Source of the DNA: CALMEC01 sp031366605
GTDB lineage: Bacteria > Actinomycetota > Thermoleophilia > Miltoncostaeales > Miltoncostaeaceae
NCBI GenBank assembly: GCA_031366605.1
Contig: JANLOO010000034.1
Span: 1-64,000 of the forward strand
Direction: 5' to 3'
Length of the DNA stretch: 64,000 nt
The translations under genes were made by a program, and so were the position numbers. The notes under the pieces are model-generated. The model saw nothing but the letters and a program-made list of their open reading frames with translations. It ran no database searches and was not told where the DNA came from. Shown piece after piece: positions 29,401 through 38,495 of this stretch. Every line of letters begins with the position of its first letter. Position 1 is the first letter of the stretch.

Positions 29401-29931
29401 GTCCTGCAGCTCCAGGTACACGTCGTCGGGCCCGAAGATCTGGCACAAGGTGTCCAGCTCACTCCTGGCGGCGCCCAGATCGTCGTTTTCGAGGTGTGCG
29501 CAGATCGTGCCCGACAGGCACCCCGACAGCACGATGATGCCTTCGGCGTACCGACTCATCAGCCCGTGGTCGATGCGGGGCCGCCGGTGGTAGCCGTTGA
29601 GGTAGCCCGCAGAGCACAACTTGATCAGGTTGTAGTAACCCTGGGTCGTCTCGGCGAGGAGTGTCAGGTGGGCGCGGGTCTCGCGGGGCGGGCGCGCCGT
29701 GTGGTCGGGCACGACGTACGCCTCGAGGCCGACGATCGGCGTGATCCCGCGCTTTCGGGCCTCTTTGAACAGCTCGACCGCGCCGCTCATGACACCGTGG
29801 TCGGTGAGTGCGACCGCCGATTGGTCCAGCTCCTCAACCCGGTCGAGCAGGCGCCCGATCTTGCAGGCGCCGTCCAGGATCGAGTAGTCGGAGTGGACGT
29901 GCAGGTGGGCGAACGCCCCGTTGGCGCTCAC
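26500..29931 (-). CDS. dnaE: DNA polymerase III subunit alpha
   Basis: 1143 residues, a normal DnaE1 length. The N-terminal PHP domain keeps its metal ligands (HLHVHSDYSILDG), suggesting an intact proofreading-type site as in other actinobacteria. Polymerase catalytic aspartates are Asp399 and Asp401 in MPDIDTDF; GPGRGSAAGSLVAYAL is the nearby nucleotide-binding block. The C-terminus has the OB fold (TVGGIIGAVKVI) and tau-interacting region. The GTG start overlaps the stop of an 11-codon leader ORF, so initiation is likely coupled to it. Confidence 0.97.
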   Translation of the reverse strand: MSANGAFAHLHVHSDYSILDGACKIGRLLDRVEELDQSAVALTDHGVMSGAVELFKEARKRGITPIVGLEAYVVPDHTARPPRETRAHLTLLAETTQGYYNLIKLCSAGYLNGYHRRPRIDHGLMSRYAEGIIVLSGCLSGTICAHLENDDLGAARSELDTLCQIFGPDDVYLELQDSGIEKQKRINAHLARMAKDTGRSLVATGDVHYVCHQDADAHEALLAIQTRDLLSNPKRFKFDTKEFYLKSAAEMLQALPEYPESLGLTLEIAQRCSGLELPLGDPRLPTFPVPAGETPATYLERLCREGLDRRYNGPWRAEAEDRLRFELDVIVEMDFASYFLIVWDYIRWARDNSVAVGPGRGSAAGSLVAYALRITDLDPLEHGLLFERFLNPGRKSMPDIDTDFSVRGRDAVVRYVTDKYGSDAVARIGTFGKLLARAVVRDAGRVLGFTYGQVDRIAKLVPERPIGVKLEEALKAGSELATSYDTDDVTRQIVDTARPLEGLVRNEGVHAAGVVIAPGSVTDFLPVRIDDEGNVVTQVPDHDVEALGLLKMDFLGLRNLDVIEDCVALIERDTGQPLDIDVVTLDDPATYAMLARGDALGVFQFESTGMREALREVGPTEFADLVALVALYRPGPMAFISTYARNKRNPGAMPPLDDARLAPITGPTYQVAIYQEQLMAISRAIAGFSPSRADDLRKAVGKKDKVLMASLEEEFIAGCKESGTKQDVARRLWGLCEAAGDYSFNKSHAACYALLAYRTGYLKANHPAQYMAALLSSVMDTKDRVPFYVNACTEMDLAVLPPDVNASASDFAVTGEREIRFGLSAVKGVGDAAVSAIVATRETDGEITSIFDFCRRVDQAQVNKRALESLIRSGALDSTGDSRKGMLDALPQAIGQAARRRNDEASGQESLFGLMEGAGRIEVDPPISADELEREELLLGEKEALGVYVSGHPLKDCRRQLARAVSCGIGSLGERRDRETVTVGGIIGAVKVITRRQGDTMMFARLDDLEGSVEVVIPSAVYAEGRELLREDGLVLITGQVDLKGEGETKLVARTVLPFVPDPGMEEDRLLVRIDATRFAPTHMDELKRLLADHSGSAPVIIEMRTTEGPVRLRFGEEYRVDPGNSNLVASLMTMFGESCVAS

Positions 29932-29963
29932 CGGCGGTCACGCTTTTTGGCGAGTGGCGGCAT
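29928..29963 (-). CDS. 11-codon leader ORF coupled to dnaE
   Basis: ATG at 29963 opens a short reading frame (MPPLAKKRDRR) whose TGA overlaps the dnaE GTG as GTGA. TAGCCT (29972-29977) ends 8 nt before this ATG, so the transcript would begin at the leader ORF. There is no RBS for dnaE other than the leader's own codons. The leader is therefore likely translated and hands ribosomes to dnaE. Expression has not been shown. Confidence 0.5.
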   Translation of the reverse strand: MPPLAKKRDRR

Positions 29964-29971
29964 TGACGGTC

Positions 29972-29977
29972 AGGCTA
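29972..29977 (-). promoter_or_regulatory. -10 box for the dnaE leader transcript
   Basis: TAGCCT on the minus strand, 8 nt before the leader ATG at 29963. No strong -35 is seen. The same hexamer lies 7 nt before glgP. Confidence 0.45.
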
Positions 29978-30164
29978 GCCATGCCCCCGGACGCGAGCAA
30001 GCGACTGACGACCCCAGATGCAGTGCCCGGGATACCCTTTGAGCGCTACTGATGGTGCGTGCGGGTTTTTTCGCATCGCCTATTGACTCGCAGGGGGTTC
30101 GCGCCGATAGGGACCGTACAGGGCACGCACCGCACAGCCCATGTCACGAACCTCGAGGCACGCC

Positions 30165-30557
30165 GTGAACGACGTCATCGTCGTCGTCAAGGATCTTCAG
30201 CCCGCCGCCCTCATCGTGGTGGCCGTGGCGCTGATCGCCATGCTTTCGAACATGCTCCTGCCGCTCATCGGCCCGTGGGCATCGATGTTGGCCGTTGCCG
30301 GAGTAACCGTTTACGTCGGCAATCGCGTCCTGGCGGTCGAGTCGCGCCCCGCCTGGCTCCTGCCACTCGCCCTCGCAGGCGTTGCTTTGGCCGCCATGGC
30401 CGGGTACCGCCTGTGGAAGGCGATTCACGCGACCGCGAACAACGACCAGACGATCGGGTACATCTTCCCCACCGCGCTCGCGATCTGCGCCCTGTGGCTT
30501 TCGATCGCCCTGATCGAGTTCAACGCCTCACCCATCGCCGCCATCGTCGCACCGTAA
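30165..30557 (+). CDS. Small integral membrane protein
   Basis: 130 residues with four hydrophobic helices (AALIVVAVALIAMLSNMLL, SMLAVAGVTVYVGN, LLPLALAGVALAAMAGY, ALAICALWLSIALIEF). GTG at 30165 has GAGG 6-9 nt upstream; ATG at 30141 lacks an RBS. TTGACT at 30083 with GATAGG 17 nt on is a possible promoter. Function unknown. Region 29978-30164 otherwise holds nothing recognised. Confidence 0.6.
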   Translation: MNDVIVVVKDLQPAALIVVAVALIAMLSNMLLPLIGPWASMLAVAGVTVYVGNRVLAVESRPAWLLPLALAGVALAAMAGYRLWKAIHATANNDQTIGYIFPTALAICALWLSIALIEFNASPIAAIVAP

Positions 30558-30628
30558 GGACCCGCGCGTCACCGAGCCGTCAGGGATGCGTCCTCACTGC
30601 GGTTGAGCCGACCCGGAGCAGCCTATTC

Positions 30629-31258
30629 CTACGTCGTGGCGGGCACTGCAAGGATGACGCCCCAGTCGCCGGCGACGGCGAGCGTCTGGCCATCGGCGGC
30701 CCAGGCTGCACAGGCGGCGCCACCGATGAATCGCACCAGGGTCCGCTCTGGGAGGCGGATGAACGCGACACCGAACAAGCGGCCGTACTTGACGGGAGCG
30801 ACCGACAGGCGTCCGCCTGGGGCGATGATCTCGCCCTCGACGGGCTCGAACAGTGCCCCCGGGTTGGCCGGCGGTGCAAGCGCAGCGGCCGGGTCGACGT
30901 CGGGGTAGTCGTGCGTGCCGACGTCGAGATCAGGCACCGACCAGCGGCGGATGACCTTCTTGTGAACGCCGCGCAGCGTCGTGTCGTCGTCCTCGAAGTA
31001 GAGCGCCCGGGCGCCCTCTCGGTCGACCGCGACCAGGCGGATCAACCCGCCGCCGGCCACGCCGAGCGACTCGTCCAACCCAGGTCGATCGAGTGGGATC
31101 TCGGGGGCGTAGTCCGACAACAGCGCCGCGGACGTCTGCCTGCGCCGACCACCACGGCCGATCAGCTGCGCGCCCTGCGTCTCACGCGCGAACGAGACGA
31201 TCGACCAGGGTCCCGCGTCGTTCGGGATCAACTCAGGACGAAGACGATTTATGCTCAT
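30629..31258 (-). CDS. Hypothetical protein, third gene of the argG operon
   Basis: 209 residues. The ATG overlaps the preceding stop (ATGA). The opening GPWSIVSFARETQGAQLIG and ending CAAWAADGQTLAVAGDWGVILAV recall WD40-like blade edges, and the protein echoes the GPW opening of its upstream neighbour. No catalytic motif is seen and no signal peptide. A cytoplasmic partner of the neighbouring propeller-like protein is one possibility. Confidence 0.6.
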   Translation of the reverse strand: MSINRLRPELIPNDAGPWSIVSFARETQGAQLIGRGGRRRQTSAALLSDYAPEIPLDRPGLDESLGVAGGGLIRLVAVDREGARALYFEDDDTTLRGVHKKVIRRWSVPDLDVGTHDYPDVDPAAALAPPANPGALFEPVEGEIIAPGGRLSVAPVKYGRLFGVAFIRLPERTLVRFIGGAACAAWAADGQTLAVAGDWGVILAVPATT

Positions 31259-32198
31259 TCAACCTCTCTCGGCGGTTCCAACCAGAGCGCTCCCCACGCG
31301 CCTCCCACAAACAGGCCCTTGCCCGCAGGGTCGAGCGCGATGGTGCGGGCGCCTTCGATGTGACGGACCAAGGCACCGTCGGCAGCCCGGACGACACACG
31401 CCGCGGCGGGATCGGCGAACGGGGTTCCCATTGATGCCAGCTCGCCGTCGGCGCTCAGGCCGATCGACAACGGACCTAGTATGACGGGTGTCCACGAGCC
31501 GAGTCGCTCCCGGGTCTCGGTGTCCCACACGCTGCACGAGCCGTCGCCATGGCGGGCCAGCGCCCGCGGGGCGGCACAGGCCGTCGTGAGCGCCACGATC
31601 GGGGAACCCTGTTCCCCGTTGAATCCGGCACCCGTTGCGACCAGCAACGTGCCATCCGACGCGTAGGCGATCGCGCCGGGCGCCGCGGTGACCTCGACTT
31701 GGGTCGTCGCTGCCCCGGGGATTTCAAGTTCGAAGAGCTCCTCGTCGTGGACCACCGCGACGCGCCGGCCATCCGCGCGGACCGCGACGGGCCCGGGTCC
31801 CAGGTCGGCTGCCAGATCACCGAGGCTCGGCAACACCACGACCCGCCACCCCGCATCGTCCAGCAACATCCCTGCGTTGGCCTCGCTCGCACCGGCGAGG
31901 CGCATCAGTCCGGGCGGACGCCGATCGAACTGAACGACCATGTCCGGCAAGCGGATCGAACGGGCGAGGCTCGGAGACATCGTCAACACCAGAGCACCGT
32001 CGGCCACGATCTGGGCCTCGTGCGTTGCGAACGGGATGCCCTTGACGGGGCGCAGCACCCGTTCGTCGGGGGCCAGCTCAACCCCCTCGGGGGCGTGCGC
32101 GCGCTCCAATCCCAGCCCGCGTGGCCCGTGCGCGACACGCGCCCATGGGCCGGGATCGGTTCCGTCAACCCGGACGTTTTGCGGGGGCGCTGAGCGCC

Positions 32199-32202
<4 letters not shown>
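31255..32202 (-). CDS. WD40/quinoprotein-like repeat protein, second gene of the argG operon
   Basis: 315 residues. Blade-like repeats occur through the C-terminal half (APGAIAYASDGTLLVATGAG, LSIGLSADGELASMGTPF, ARTIALDPAGKGLFVGGAWG), as in WD40-type propellers. The ATG overlaps the argG stop (ATGA), and its own stop overlaps the next ATG, so all three are translated together. No signal peptide. Function unknown. Confidence 0.65.
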
Positions 32203-33461
<1,259 letters not shown>

Positions 33462-33670
33462 AGACAGGCCTCTCGTCAGGTTTGCAAGCCCCGGGAGTCT
33501 GCCAGGAAAACAGGACTTGAGGCCGCGACACATCACGGCACTCATCCAGTTTCACCGGCAGCACGGTGGGCGTCTCCCAACGCCCAAGCAACTGTCCGCC
33601 GCCGCTGCCGGCGGCATGTGCGTCCGCCCCATTCCGACCGGGCGCTGCGACCCGGGAATGTAAAGGTCGT

Positions 33671-33691
33671 GTTTGGAGTCACCTGAAGGGT
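33671..33691 (+). promoter_or_regulatory. Possible sigma-B/sigma-F-type promoter for the RsbW-like gene
   Basis: GTTT at 33671 and GGGTGA at 33688 (or GTGT at 33669 with 15 nt spacing) approach the stress-sigma consensus GNNT-N14-16-GGGTA, with G for the final A. It lies 46 nt before an RsbW-like anti-sigma gene, a class often transcribed by its own sigma factor. Weak by itself. Confidence 0.3.
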
Positions 33692-33736
33692 GAGCCAAAA
33701 CGCTCGTCCTGCCGATAAACGAACTATGGAGCCAAC

Positions 33737-34174
33737 ATGCCCGCAATGGATTGCATCGTGAACAGCAAAGTCGTCGCACCCTCGATGGTGTTGATCCCGG
33801 CCGACCTCGCGTCGATTGCCGTTGTCCGCGCCGCCATCTGCGCGGCCCTCCGCGACCACGGTTGGGGCGAGGATGCCTCGAATCGCGTCGTCCTGGCCGC
33901 AAGCGAAGCCGTCGCCAACGCCGTTGAACACGGCTCCCAGGACGGCGAACTGGTCGAAATCGTCTACCAAGTCGGCGATGAGGACACGCAGCTGCGGATC
34001 CTCGACTCCGGTGGCACAGTCCGGTGGACGCCACCGGCAGAGCCTCCGACGACGCCGAGCACCGCGACCCGCGGACGCGGCCTGGCGATCATCAACGCCC
34101 TGGCACAGAAGATGGAGTTCCGCCCCGCCGGTCACGGCACGGAGCTGCGCCTGGACTTCTCCCGGGCCGCTTAA
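33737..34174 (+). CDS. RsbW-like serine kinase/anti-sigma factor (HATPase_c)
   Basis: 145 residues of the GHKL ATPase fold: N-box ASEAVANAVEHGS, a G1-like ILDSGGTVRW (Asp-Ser-Gly in place of the usual Asp-x-Gly) and G2 RGRGLAIINAL. Such proteins bind and inhibit stress sigma factors or phosphorylate an anti-anti-sigma partner. No sigma or antagonist gene is adjacent, so it may act in trans. GGAG lies 6 nt before the ATG. Convergent with argB, 12 nt apart. Confidence 0.85.
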   Translation: MPAMDCIVNSKVVAPSMVLIPADLASIAVVRAAICAALRDHGWGEDASNRVVLAASEAVANAVEHGSQDGELVEIVYQVGDEDTQLRILDSGGTVRWTPPAEPPTTPSTATRGRGLAIINALAQKMEFRPAGHGTELRLDFSRAA

Positions 34175-34186
34175 GGGCCATCGCCG

Positions 34187-35089
34187 TCAGGCGGTGATTT
34201 TTGTGCCGACTCCCGCTTCGGTGAAGAGTTCCATCAACAGTGCATGCGGGACCCGGCCGTCCACGATCTGCGCAGCCTCGACACCCCCGCCGAGCGCCGT
34301 GGAGACGGCGTTGAGCTTCGGCAACATCCCGGATCCGACCTGGCCGCCGTCGATCAGCTTGTGCAGCTCGGGCAGGGCACATTCGCTGATCAGGCTAGAC
34401 GGATCGTCGACGTCTGCCAGCAGCCCCTCCACATCGGTCAGAAACAACACGCGCCGGGCCTTGAGGGCGCCTGCCAGCGCACCCGCCACGGTGTCGGCGT
34501 TGATGTTGTAGCTCTGCCCCTCCGCATCGACCCCGACCGACGCGACGACGGGCACGAAGTCGGAGAGGCGCTCCAAGACGAGGGTGTCAAACCCGTCGAT
34601 GTCACCGACAAAGCCCAGGTCTGCATCGGGGTGTTCGGCTTTGCGGGCGCTGATCAGACCGGCGTCTTCACCCGACAAGCCGACCGCCTGCACGCCGGCG
34701 ACGCGAAGCTGGGAGACGATCTCGGTGTTGATCTTGCCGACCAGCACCATCTTGACCAGCTCCATCGTGTCGGCGTCGGTCACCCGCAGGCCGTCCACGA
34801 ACTTGACGGTCAGGCCGAGTCGGTCGGAGTAGCGCGAGATGTCGGGGCCGCCACCGTGGACGACGACGGGGTTCATGCCGACCAGCTTGAGCAGCGCGAC
34901 GTCACGTGCGAACGACGCCTTGAGCTCGGGCGTCGTCATCGCCGCGCCACCGTACTTGATCACGATCGTGGCCCCGGCGAACTCCCGAATGTACGGCAGC
35001 GCCTCCAGCAGCACATCGACGCGCTGTTCAAGTCCCTCCCGCGTGGGGGTGGAACGTTTGGTACTGCCCGTGACGGTCCCTTCCCTCAA
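34187..35089 (-). CDS. argB: Acetylglutamate kinase
   Basis: 300 residues. TIVIKYGGAAM and VVVHGGGPDIS are the ATP/acetylglutamate binding blocks of amino-acid kinases, and SLISECALPELHKLIDGGQVGSGMLPKLNA (cited in part) is the C-terminal ArgB block. It phosphorylates N-acetylglutamate in arginine synthesis. The TTG at 35089 is the best start available but is poorly supported: no RBS, and no better start lies between it and conserved residues. It is cut off from argJ by a toxin-antitoxin module and globin gene. Confidence 0.93.
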   Translation of the reverse strand: MREGTVTGSTKRSTPTREGLEQRVDVLLEALPYIREFAGATIVIKYGGAAMTTPELKASFARDVALLKLVGMNPVVVHGGGPDISRYSDRLGLTVKFVDGLRVTDADTMELVKMVLVGKINTEIVSQLRVAGVQAVGLSGEDAGLISARKAEHPDADLGFVGDIDGFDTLVLERLSDFVPVVASVGVDAEGQSYNINADTVAGALAGALKARRVLFLTDVEGLLADVDDPSSLISECALPELHKLIDGGQVGSGMLPKLNAVSTALGGGVEAAQIVDGRVPHALLMELFTEAGVGTKITA

Positions 35090-35309
35090 AGTGGCGACAT
35101 CTCAAACCTACCAGCGACCCACGCCTCGCCGACGACGGCACTGTGGGCCTTGGGTGGCCGATCGGTGCTCCGAACAGGTGCAGGGACTCAGCGCAGTAGC
35201 GGCGCCGTCACTGCGTCCGGTCAACCAGCGTCGCCTGGGATGCAATTCCGTCGGCCTCGCGTCGAGGAAGCAGTTGCCGATTCCCGCCCACCGTGGCACG
35301 GTTGTAGTC

Positions 35310-35588
35310 ATGACGACTGAGGCACTCCGGACGGTGAAGGATCGGTTCTCTGAGTTCGTCGACCGGGTCGAGCGGGAGCACGAGCGCGTTGTGGTAACGC
35401 GCAACGGTCGGCCCGCTGCGGTTCTGATGAGCCATGAGGACCTTGAAAACCTTGAGGAGACACTCGCTGTGCTCGGCGACACCGACGCGGTCCGAAAGCT
35501 TCAGGCCGGGCAACAAGCCCTTGCGACCGGTGATTCCGTGCGCGGTGGCGATGCAGTACGTGCGCTCCGGCCACGCCGCGTGACGTGA
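35310..35588 (+). CDS. Type II antitoxin, Phd/YefM family
   Basis: 92 residues. RTVKDRFSEFVDRVEREHERVVVTRNGRPAAVLMS (cited in part) is the Phd/YefM DNA-binding fold, with a charged C-terminus that would wrap the toxin. Its stop overlaps the GTG of a RelE-type gene by 4 nt (GTGA), the normal TA arrangement. The module interrupts the arginine genes. The 220-nt gap upstream to argB holds nothing recognised. Confidence 0.85.
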   Translation: MTTEALRTVKDRFSEFVDRVEREHERVVVTRNGRPAAVLMSHEDLENLEETLAVLGDTDAVRKLQAGQQALATGDSVRGGDAVRALRPRRVT

Positions 35589-35870
35589 CGGAGGCAGCGA
35601 ACAAACCTTACGGACTCGTCGTCGCCGGGCCGGCTGCGCGAGCGATCAACGACGAACTCCCAGAGGCCGTGGCGTGGGCGGTGATCGAGCTGATCACCGG
35701 AGCATTGCTCGAGAATCCACGCCGCCTCAGCCCATGAACTGCGAAATGAACTCGCCGGCATCTGGAGCGCCCGTCGCGGAGACTTTCGCGTCTTGTACAT
35801 GATCGATGAGAAAGCTCACGAAGTGCAGGTGCTCAGCGTCAACCACCGCCGCGACGTCTACCGCACCTGA
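35585..35870 (+). pseudogene. RelE-type toxin gene with a single-base frameshift
   Basis: Frame 1 from the GTG at 35585 encodes xTEAANKPYGLVVAGPAARA, ending in LLENPRRLSP and a TGA at 35735. Skipping one C of the CCC at 35731-35733 restores HELRNELAGIWSARRGDFRV and LYMIDEKAHEVQVLSVNHRR to a natural stop at 35870. The rejoined 94-residue product matches RelE/ParE toxin length and motifs. Either the toxin is inactivated, or the base is a consensus error. Confidence 0.8.
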
Positions 35871-35903
35871 CCGTTACGGCGTTGATGCCAACGGGGGCAG
35901 CGA

Positions 35904-36301
35904 TCAGGTGTTGCGCATCGCGTCGGCGGCCATTGCGAAGTAGTCCACGAGCGCGTTCGCATAGGGCGTCGGGGGGTTGAGTTCGTCCAGCGCACCGCGC
36001 ATCGCGGCGAGCCACCGATCCCGGGCGTCGTCATCGATGACAAACGGCGCGTGGCGCATGCGCAGACGGGGATGTCCACGCTGTTGCGAGTAGGTCGTTG
36101 GCCCGCCCCAGTACTGGGCGAGGAAGAGGCACAGCCGCTCCCGCGCAGGACCGAGGTCATCGGGATCGGGATAGCGCGCCAACAGGAGGGGGTCGCGCTG
36201 GACCGGTCAGAGAACGCATCCACGAGCCGGGTGAAGAACGACATCCCCCCGACCGCGGCGTACAGCGAGTCGGGTTCGACGTCCTCGACGTGCTCCGTCA
36301 T
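35904..36301 (-). pseudogene. Truncated haemoglobin (group II-like) gene with a single-base frameshift
   Basis: The ATG at 36301 overlaps the argJ stop (ATGA) and encodes MTEHVEDVEPDSLYAAVGGM and FFTRLVDAFSDRSSA. One base is missing near 36194/36195; the next frame continues DPLLLARYPDPDDLGPARER and LCLFLAQYWGGPTTYSQQRG, then HPRLRMRHAPF, to a stop at 35904. Joined, this is a full 132-residue trHbO-type globin with its QYWGGP and proximal RMRHAPF motifs. The coupled start argues that it was functional until recently, or that the base is an assembly error. Confidence 0.8.
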
Positions 36302-37518
36302 GTGCGGTAGTCGGCGTTGATGCTGACGTAGGCATGGGTCAGATCGCAGAAGAAGATCTCGGAGAGGCCCTCGCCGCGGCCCAGGCCGACGTGCATCTCG
36401 TACTCCTCGCGTGCCATCACGTCGGCGATGCCGGGATCCGTCGGCGCGACGCCGTCGAATGTGACCGACGGGACCGGGGGCGGGCCGGGTGTGCCCGCCA
36501 GGGCAGCGCCGATCGCCTGCGACAAGCGGCCCCAGTTGGCGTCGCGTCCGTAGACCGCGGCCTTGATCAACGGCGAGTTCGCGATCGCGCGGCCCACGTG
36601 CTCGGCTTCGGCGTCGTCCTTGCCGCCGTGGACGAGGAGCCGCACGACGTGTTCTGCGCCTTCGCCGTCACGGACGATCTGGAGCGCCAGCCACCGACAG
36701 ATGGCTCGGAGCGCCTTGCCGAACAACTCGGCCTCCGCGCCGATCAGCTGCGGGCCCTCGCCGTTGGCCATCACCAACAACGTGTCAGACGGGCTCATCT
36801 GCCCGTCGACGCTGATGCGGTTGAACGACTCGGCTGCGGCCTGCCGGACGAGTGGCTGCAGCACACGCGCGTCGAGCGGCGCGTCGGTCGTGACGTAAGC
36901 CAACATCGTCGCCATATTGGGCGAGATCATCCCGGCGCCCTTGGCCGCCGCGCCGATCGCGTACTCACCCGACGGCAGCCGCAACCGGAACGCACCGCCC
37001 TTGGGTGTTCGATCGGTCGTGCAGATTGCCTGGCCGAACGCCGGGCCGCCGTCACGGGACACCGCCGACGCCGCCGCCTGCGCCCCCGCGGTCACGATCT
37101 GCATCTTGAAGCGCTCGCCGATGACACCCGTCGAGCACACGGCAACCTGGCCCGGATCACAGCCGAGCTCGGTGGCGACGGTCGCGCCGATGGCCGCCGC
37201 GTCGTCGATGCCCTGTGGCCCGGTCGCAGCGTTGGCGTTGCCGGCGTTGACCACAACGGCCTGCAGGTGCGCGCGATCGAGGCTCCTGGTGTGCACGACA
37301 GATTCCGAGGGCAACGCGCTCGCAGTGTCCACGAGCGCCGACACGGACCGCCGGGTGCTCGTCAGCACGCCGATGTCCAGACTGCCGGACTCCTTCAAGC
37401 CGCACGCCACGCCGCTCGCGACGAACCCCGATGGCGTCGCGACGCTGCCGACGGCGAGCCGCTCGAGCTCTGACGGCAGACCCCACCAGTCCTCACGCAG
37501 CAGCTTGATCTCGCTCAG
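36298..37518 (-). CDS. argJ: Bifunctional ornithine acetyltransferase/N-acetylglutamate synthase, CTG start
   Basis: 406 residues. The autocleavage region GAGMISPNMATMLAYVTTDA (Ala-Thr cut in MATML) and NSPLIKAAVYGRDANWGR are family marks. The usual start codons begin only at 37410, which would delete the conserved GSVATPSGFVASGVACGLK. The frame is open back to CTG at 37518, which overlaps the argC TGA as CTGA, mimicking the ATGA/GTGA couplings of neighbouring genes. The product cycles acetyl groups in arginine synthesis. Confidence 0.88.
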   Translation of the reverse strand: MSEIKLLREDWWGLPSELERLAVGSVATPSGFVASGVACGLKESGSLDIGVLTSTRRSVSALVDTASALPSESVVHTRSLDRAHLQAVVVNAGNANAATGPQGIDDAAAIGATVATELGCDPGQVAVCSTGVIGERFKMQIVTAGAQAAASAVSRDGGPAFGQAICTTDRTPKGGAFRLRLPSGEYAIGAAAKGAGMISPNMATMLAYVTTDAPLDARVLQPLVRQAAAESFNRISVDGQMSPSDTLLVMANGEGPQLIGAEAELFGKALRAICRWLALQIVRDGEGAEHVVRLLVHGGKDDAEAEHVGRAIANSPLIKAAVYGRDANWGRLSQAIGAALAGTPGPPPVPSVTFDGVAPTDPGIADVMAREEYEMHVGLGRGEGLSEIFFCDLTHAYVSINADYRT

Positions 37519-38495
37519 CGCAGACCCTCATCCTCGGGCCGGCCCGCCATCAGGTTGAGGTTCTGCAGCGCCTGGCCCGCAGCGCCCTTGCCGATGTTGT
37601 CGATGACCGCGAACACCGTGACGCGCCCGCCGCGCGGGTCCATGACCGGGCAGACCTGCGCGTAGTTGGTGTGCTGAACAGCCCGCATGCCCGGCGGAGA
37701 CCCGACGACCTCCACGAACGGGTGCTCGGCGTAGAAGTCGACGTAGCGCTGCCTCAGGTCGTCGGCGTGCATCGGTCCGTCGATCAGGCGCGCATAACAC
37801 GTCGCCATCAATCCACGGTCAACCGGCACCAGATGCGCGGTGAACGTGACGTCGACGCCCAGTTCCTGCTCGATCTCGGGCGTGTGCCGGTGTCCATAGA
37901 CCTTGTAGGCAACGATGCTGTCAGTGACCGACGAGAAGTGGACCGCCTCGCTCGGCGTCTTGCCCGCGCCGCTGACCCCGCTCTTGGCATCGATGACGAC
38001 ATCGGCAATCCCGCCCACGAGTGGGAGGAGCCCCAGGATCGAGGCCTCGGGGTAACACCCGGGGTTGGCGATGAGCCTGGCCGTGCGGATCGCGTCGCGG
38101 TTGCGCTCCGGAAGCCCGTAGACGGCCTGGGCCACCAGGTCCGGGCGCGGGTGGTCAAAGCCATACCAGGTCGGGTACGCGGAAACGTCACGCAAGCGAT
38201 GGTCGGCCGAGATGTCGACGACCCGCACGCCACGGTCGATCAGCTCGGCGACGAGCGGCGCGGCCTCCGCATGTGGGTATGCGACTGCGGCCAGGTCGCC
38301 CGGAGCGACCGCCTCGGGCGCGTACACCGTGAGCTCGCGCGTCACCCGGTATTGCGGTGCGACGTCGACCAGCCTACGTCCCGCGTCCGCCCGCGCGGTG
38401 ATCTGCCCGAGTTCGAAATGCGGATGCGCGTCGACGAGTGCCGCGAGCTGGGCGCCGGCGAAGCCGGCGGCACCGATCACATGGACCCTGCTCAC
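37515..38495 (-). CDS. argC: N-acetyl-gamma-glutamyl-phosphate reductase
   Basis: 326 residues. The N-terminal Rossmann motif is GAAGFAGAQLA; the catalytic Cys147 lies in NPGCYPEA; SGVSGAGKTPS and GHRHTPEIEQEL are further substrate-binding blocks. It reduces acetylglutamyl phosphate to the semialdehyde. The GTG start overlaps the pheT stop (GTGA), linking arginine synthesis to the translation operon upstream. Confidence 0.95.
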   Translation of the reverse strand: MSRVHVIGAAGFAGAQLAALVDAHPHFELGQITARADAGRRLVDVAPQYRVTRELTVYAPEAVAPGDLAAVAYPHAEAAPLVAELIDRGVRVVDISADHRLRDVSAYPTWYGFDHPRPDLVAQAVYGLPERNRDAIRTARLIANPGCYPEASILGLLPLVGGIADVVIDAKSGVSGAGKTPSEAVHFSSVTDSIVAYKVYGHRHTPEIEQELGVDVTFTAHLVPVDRGLMATCYARLIDGPMHADDLRQRYVDFYAEHPFVEVVGSPPGMRAVQHTNYAQVCPVMDPRGGRVTVFAVIDNIGKGAAGQALQNLNLMAGRPEDEGLR

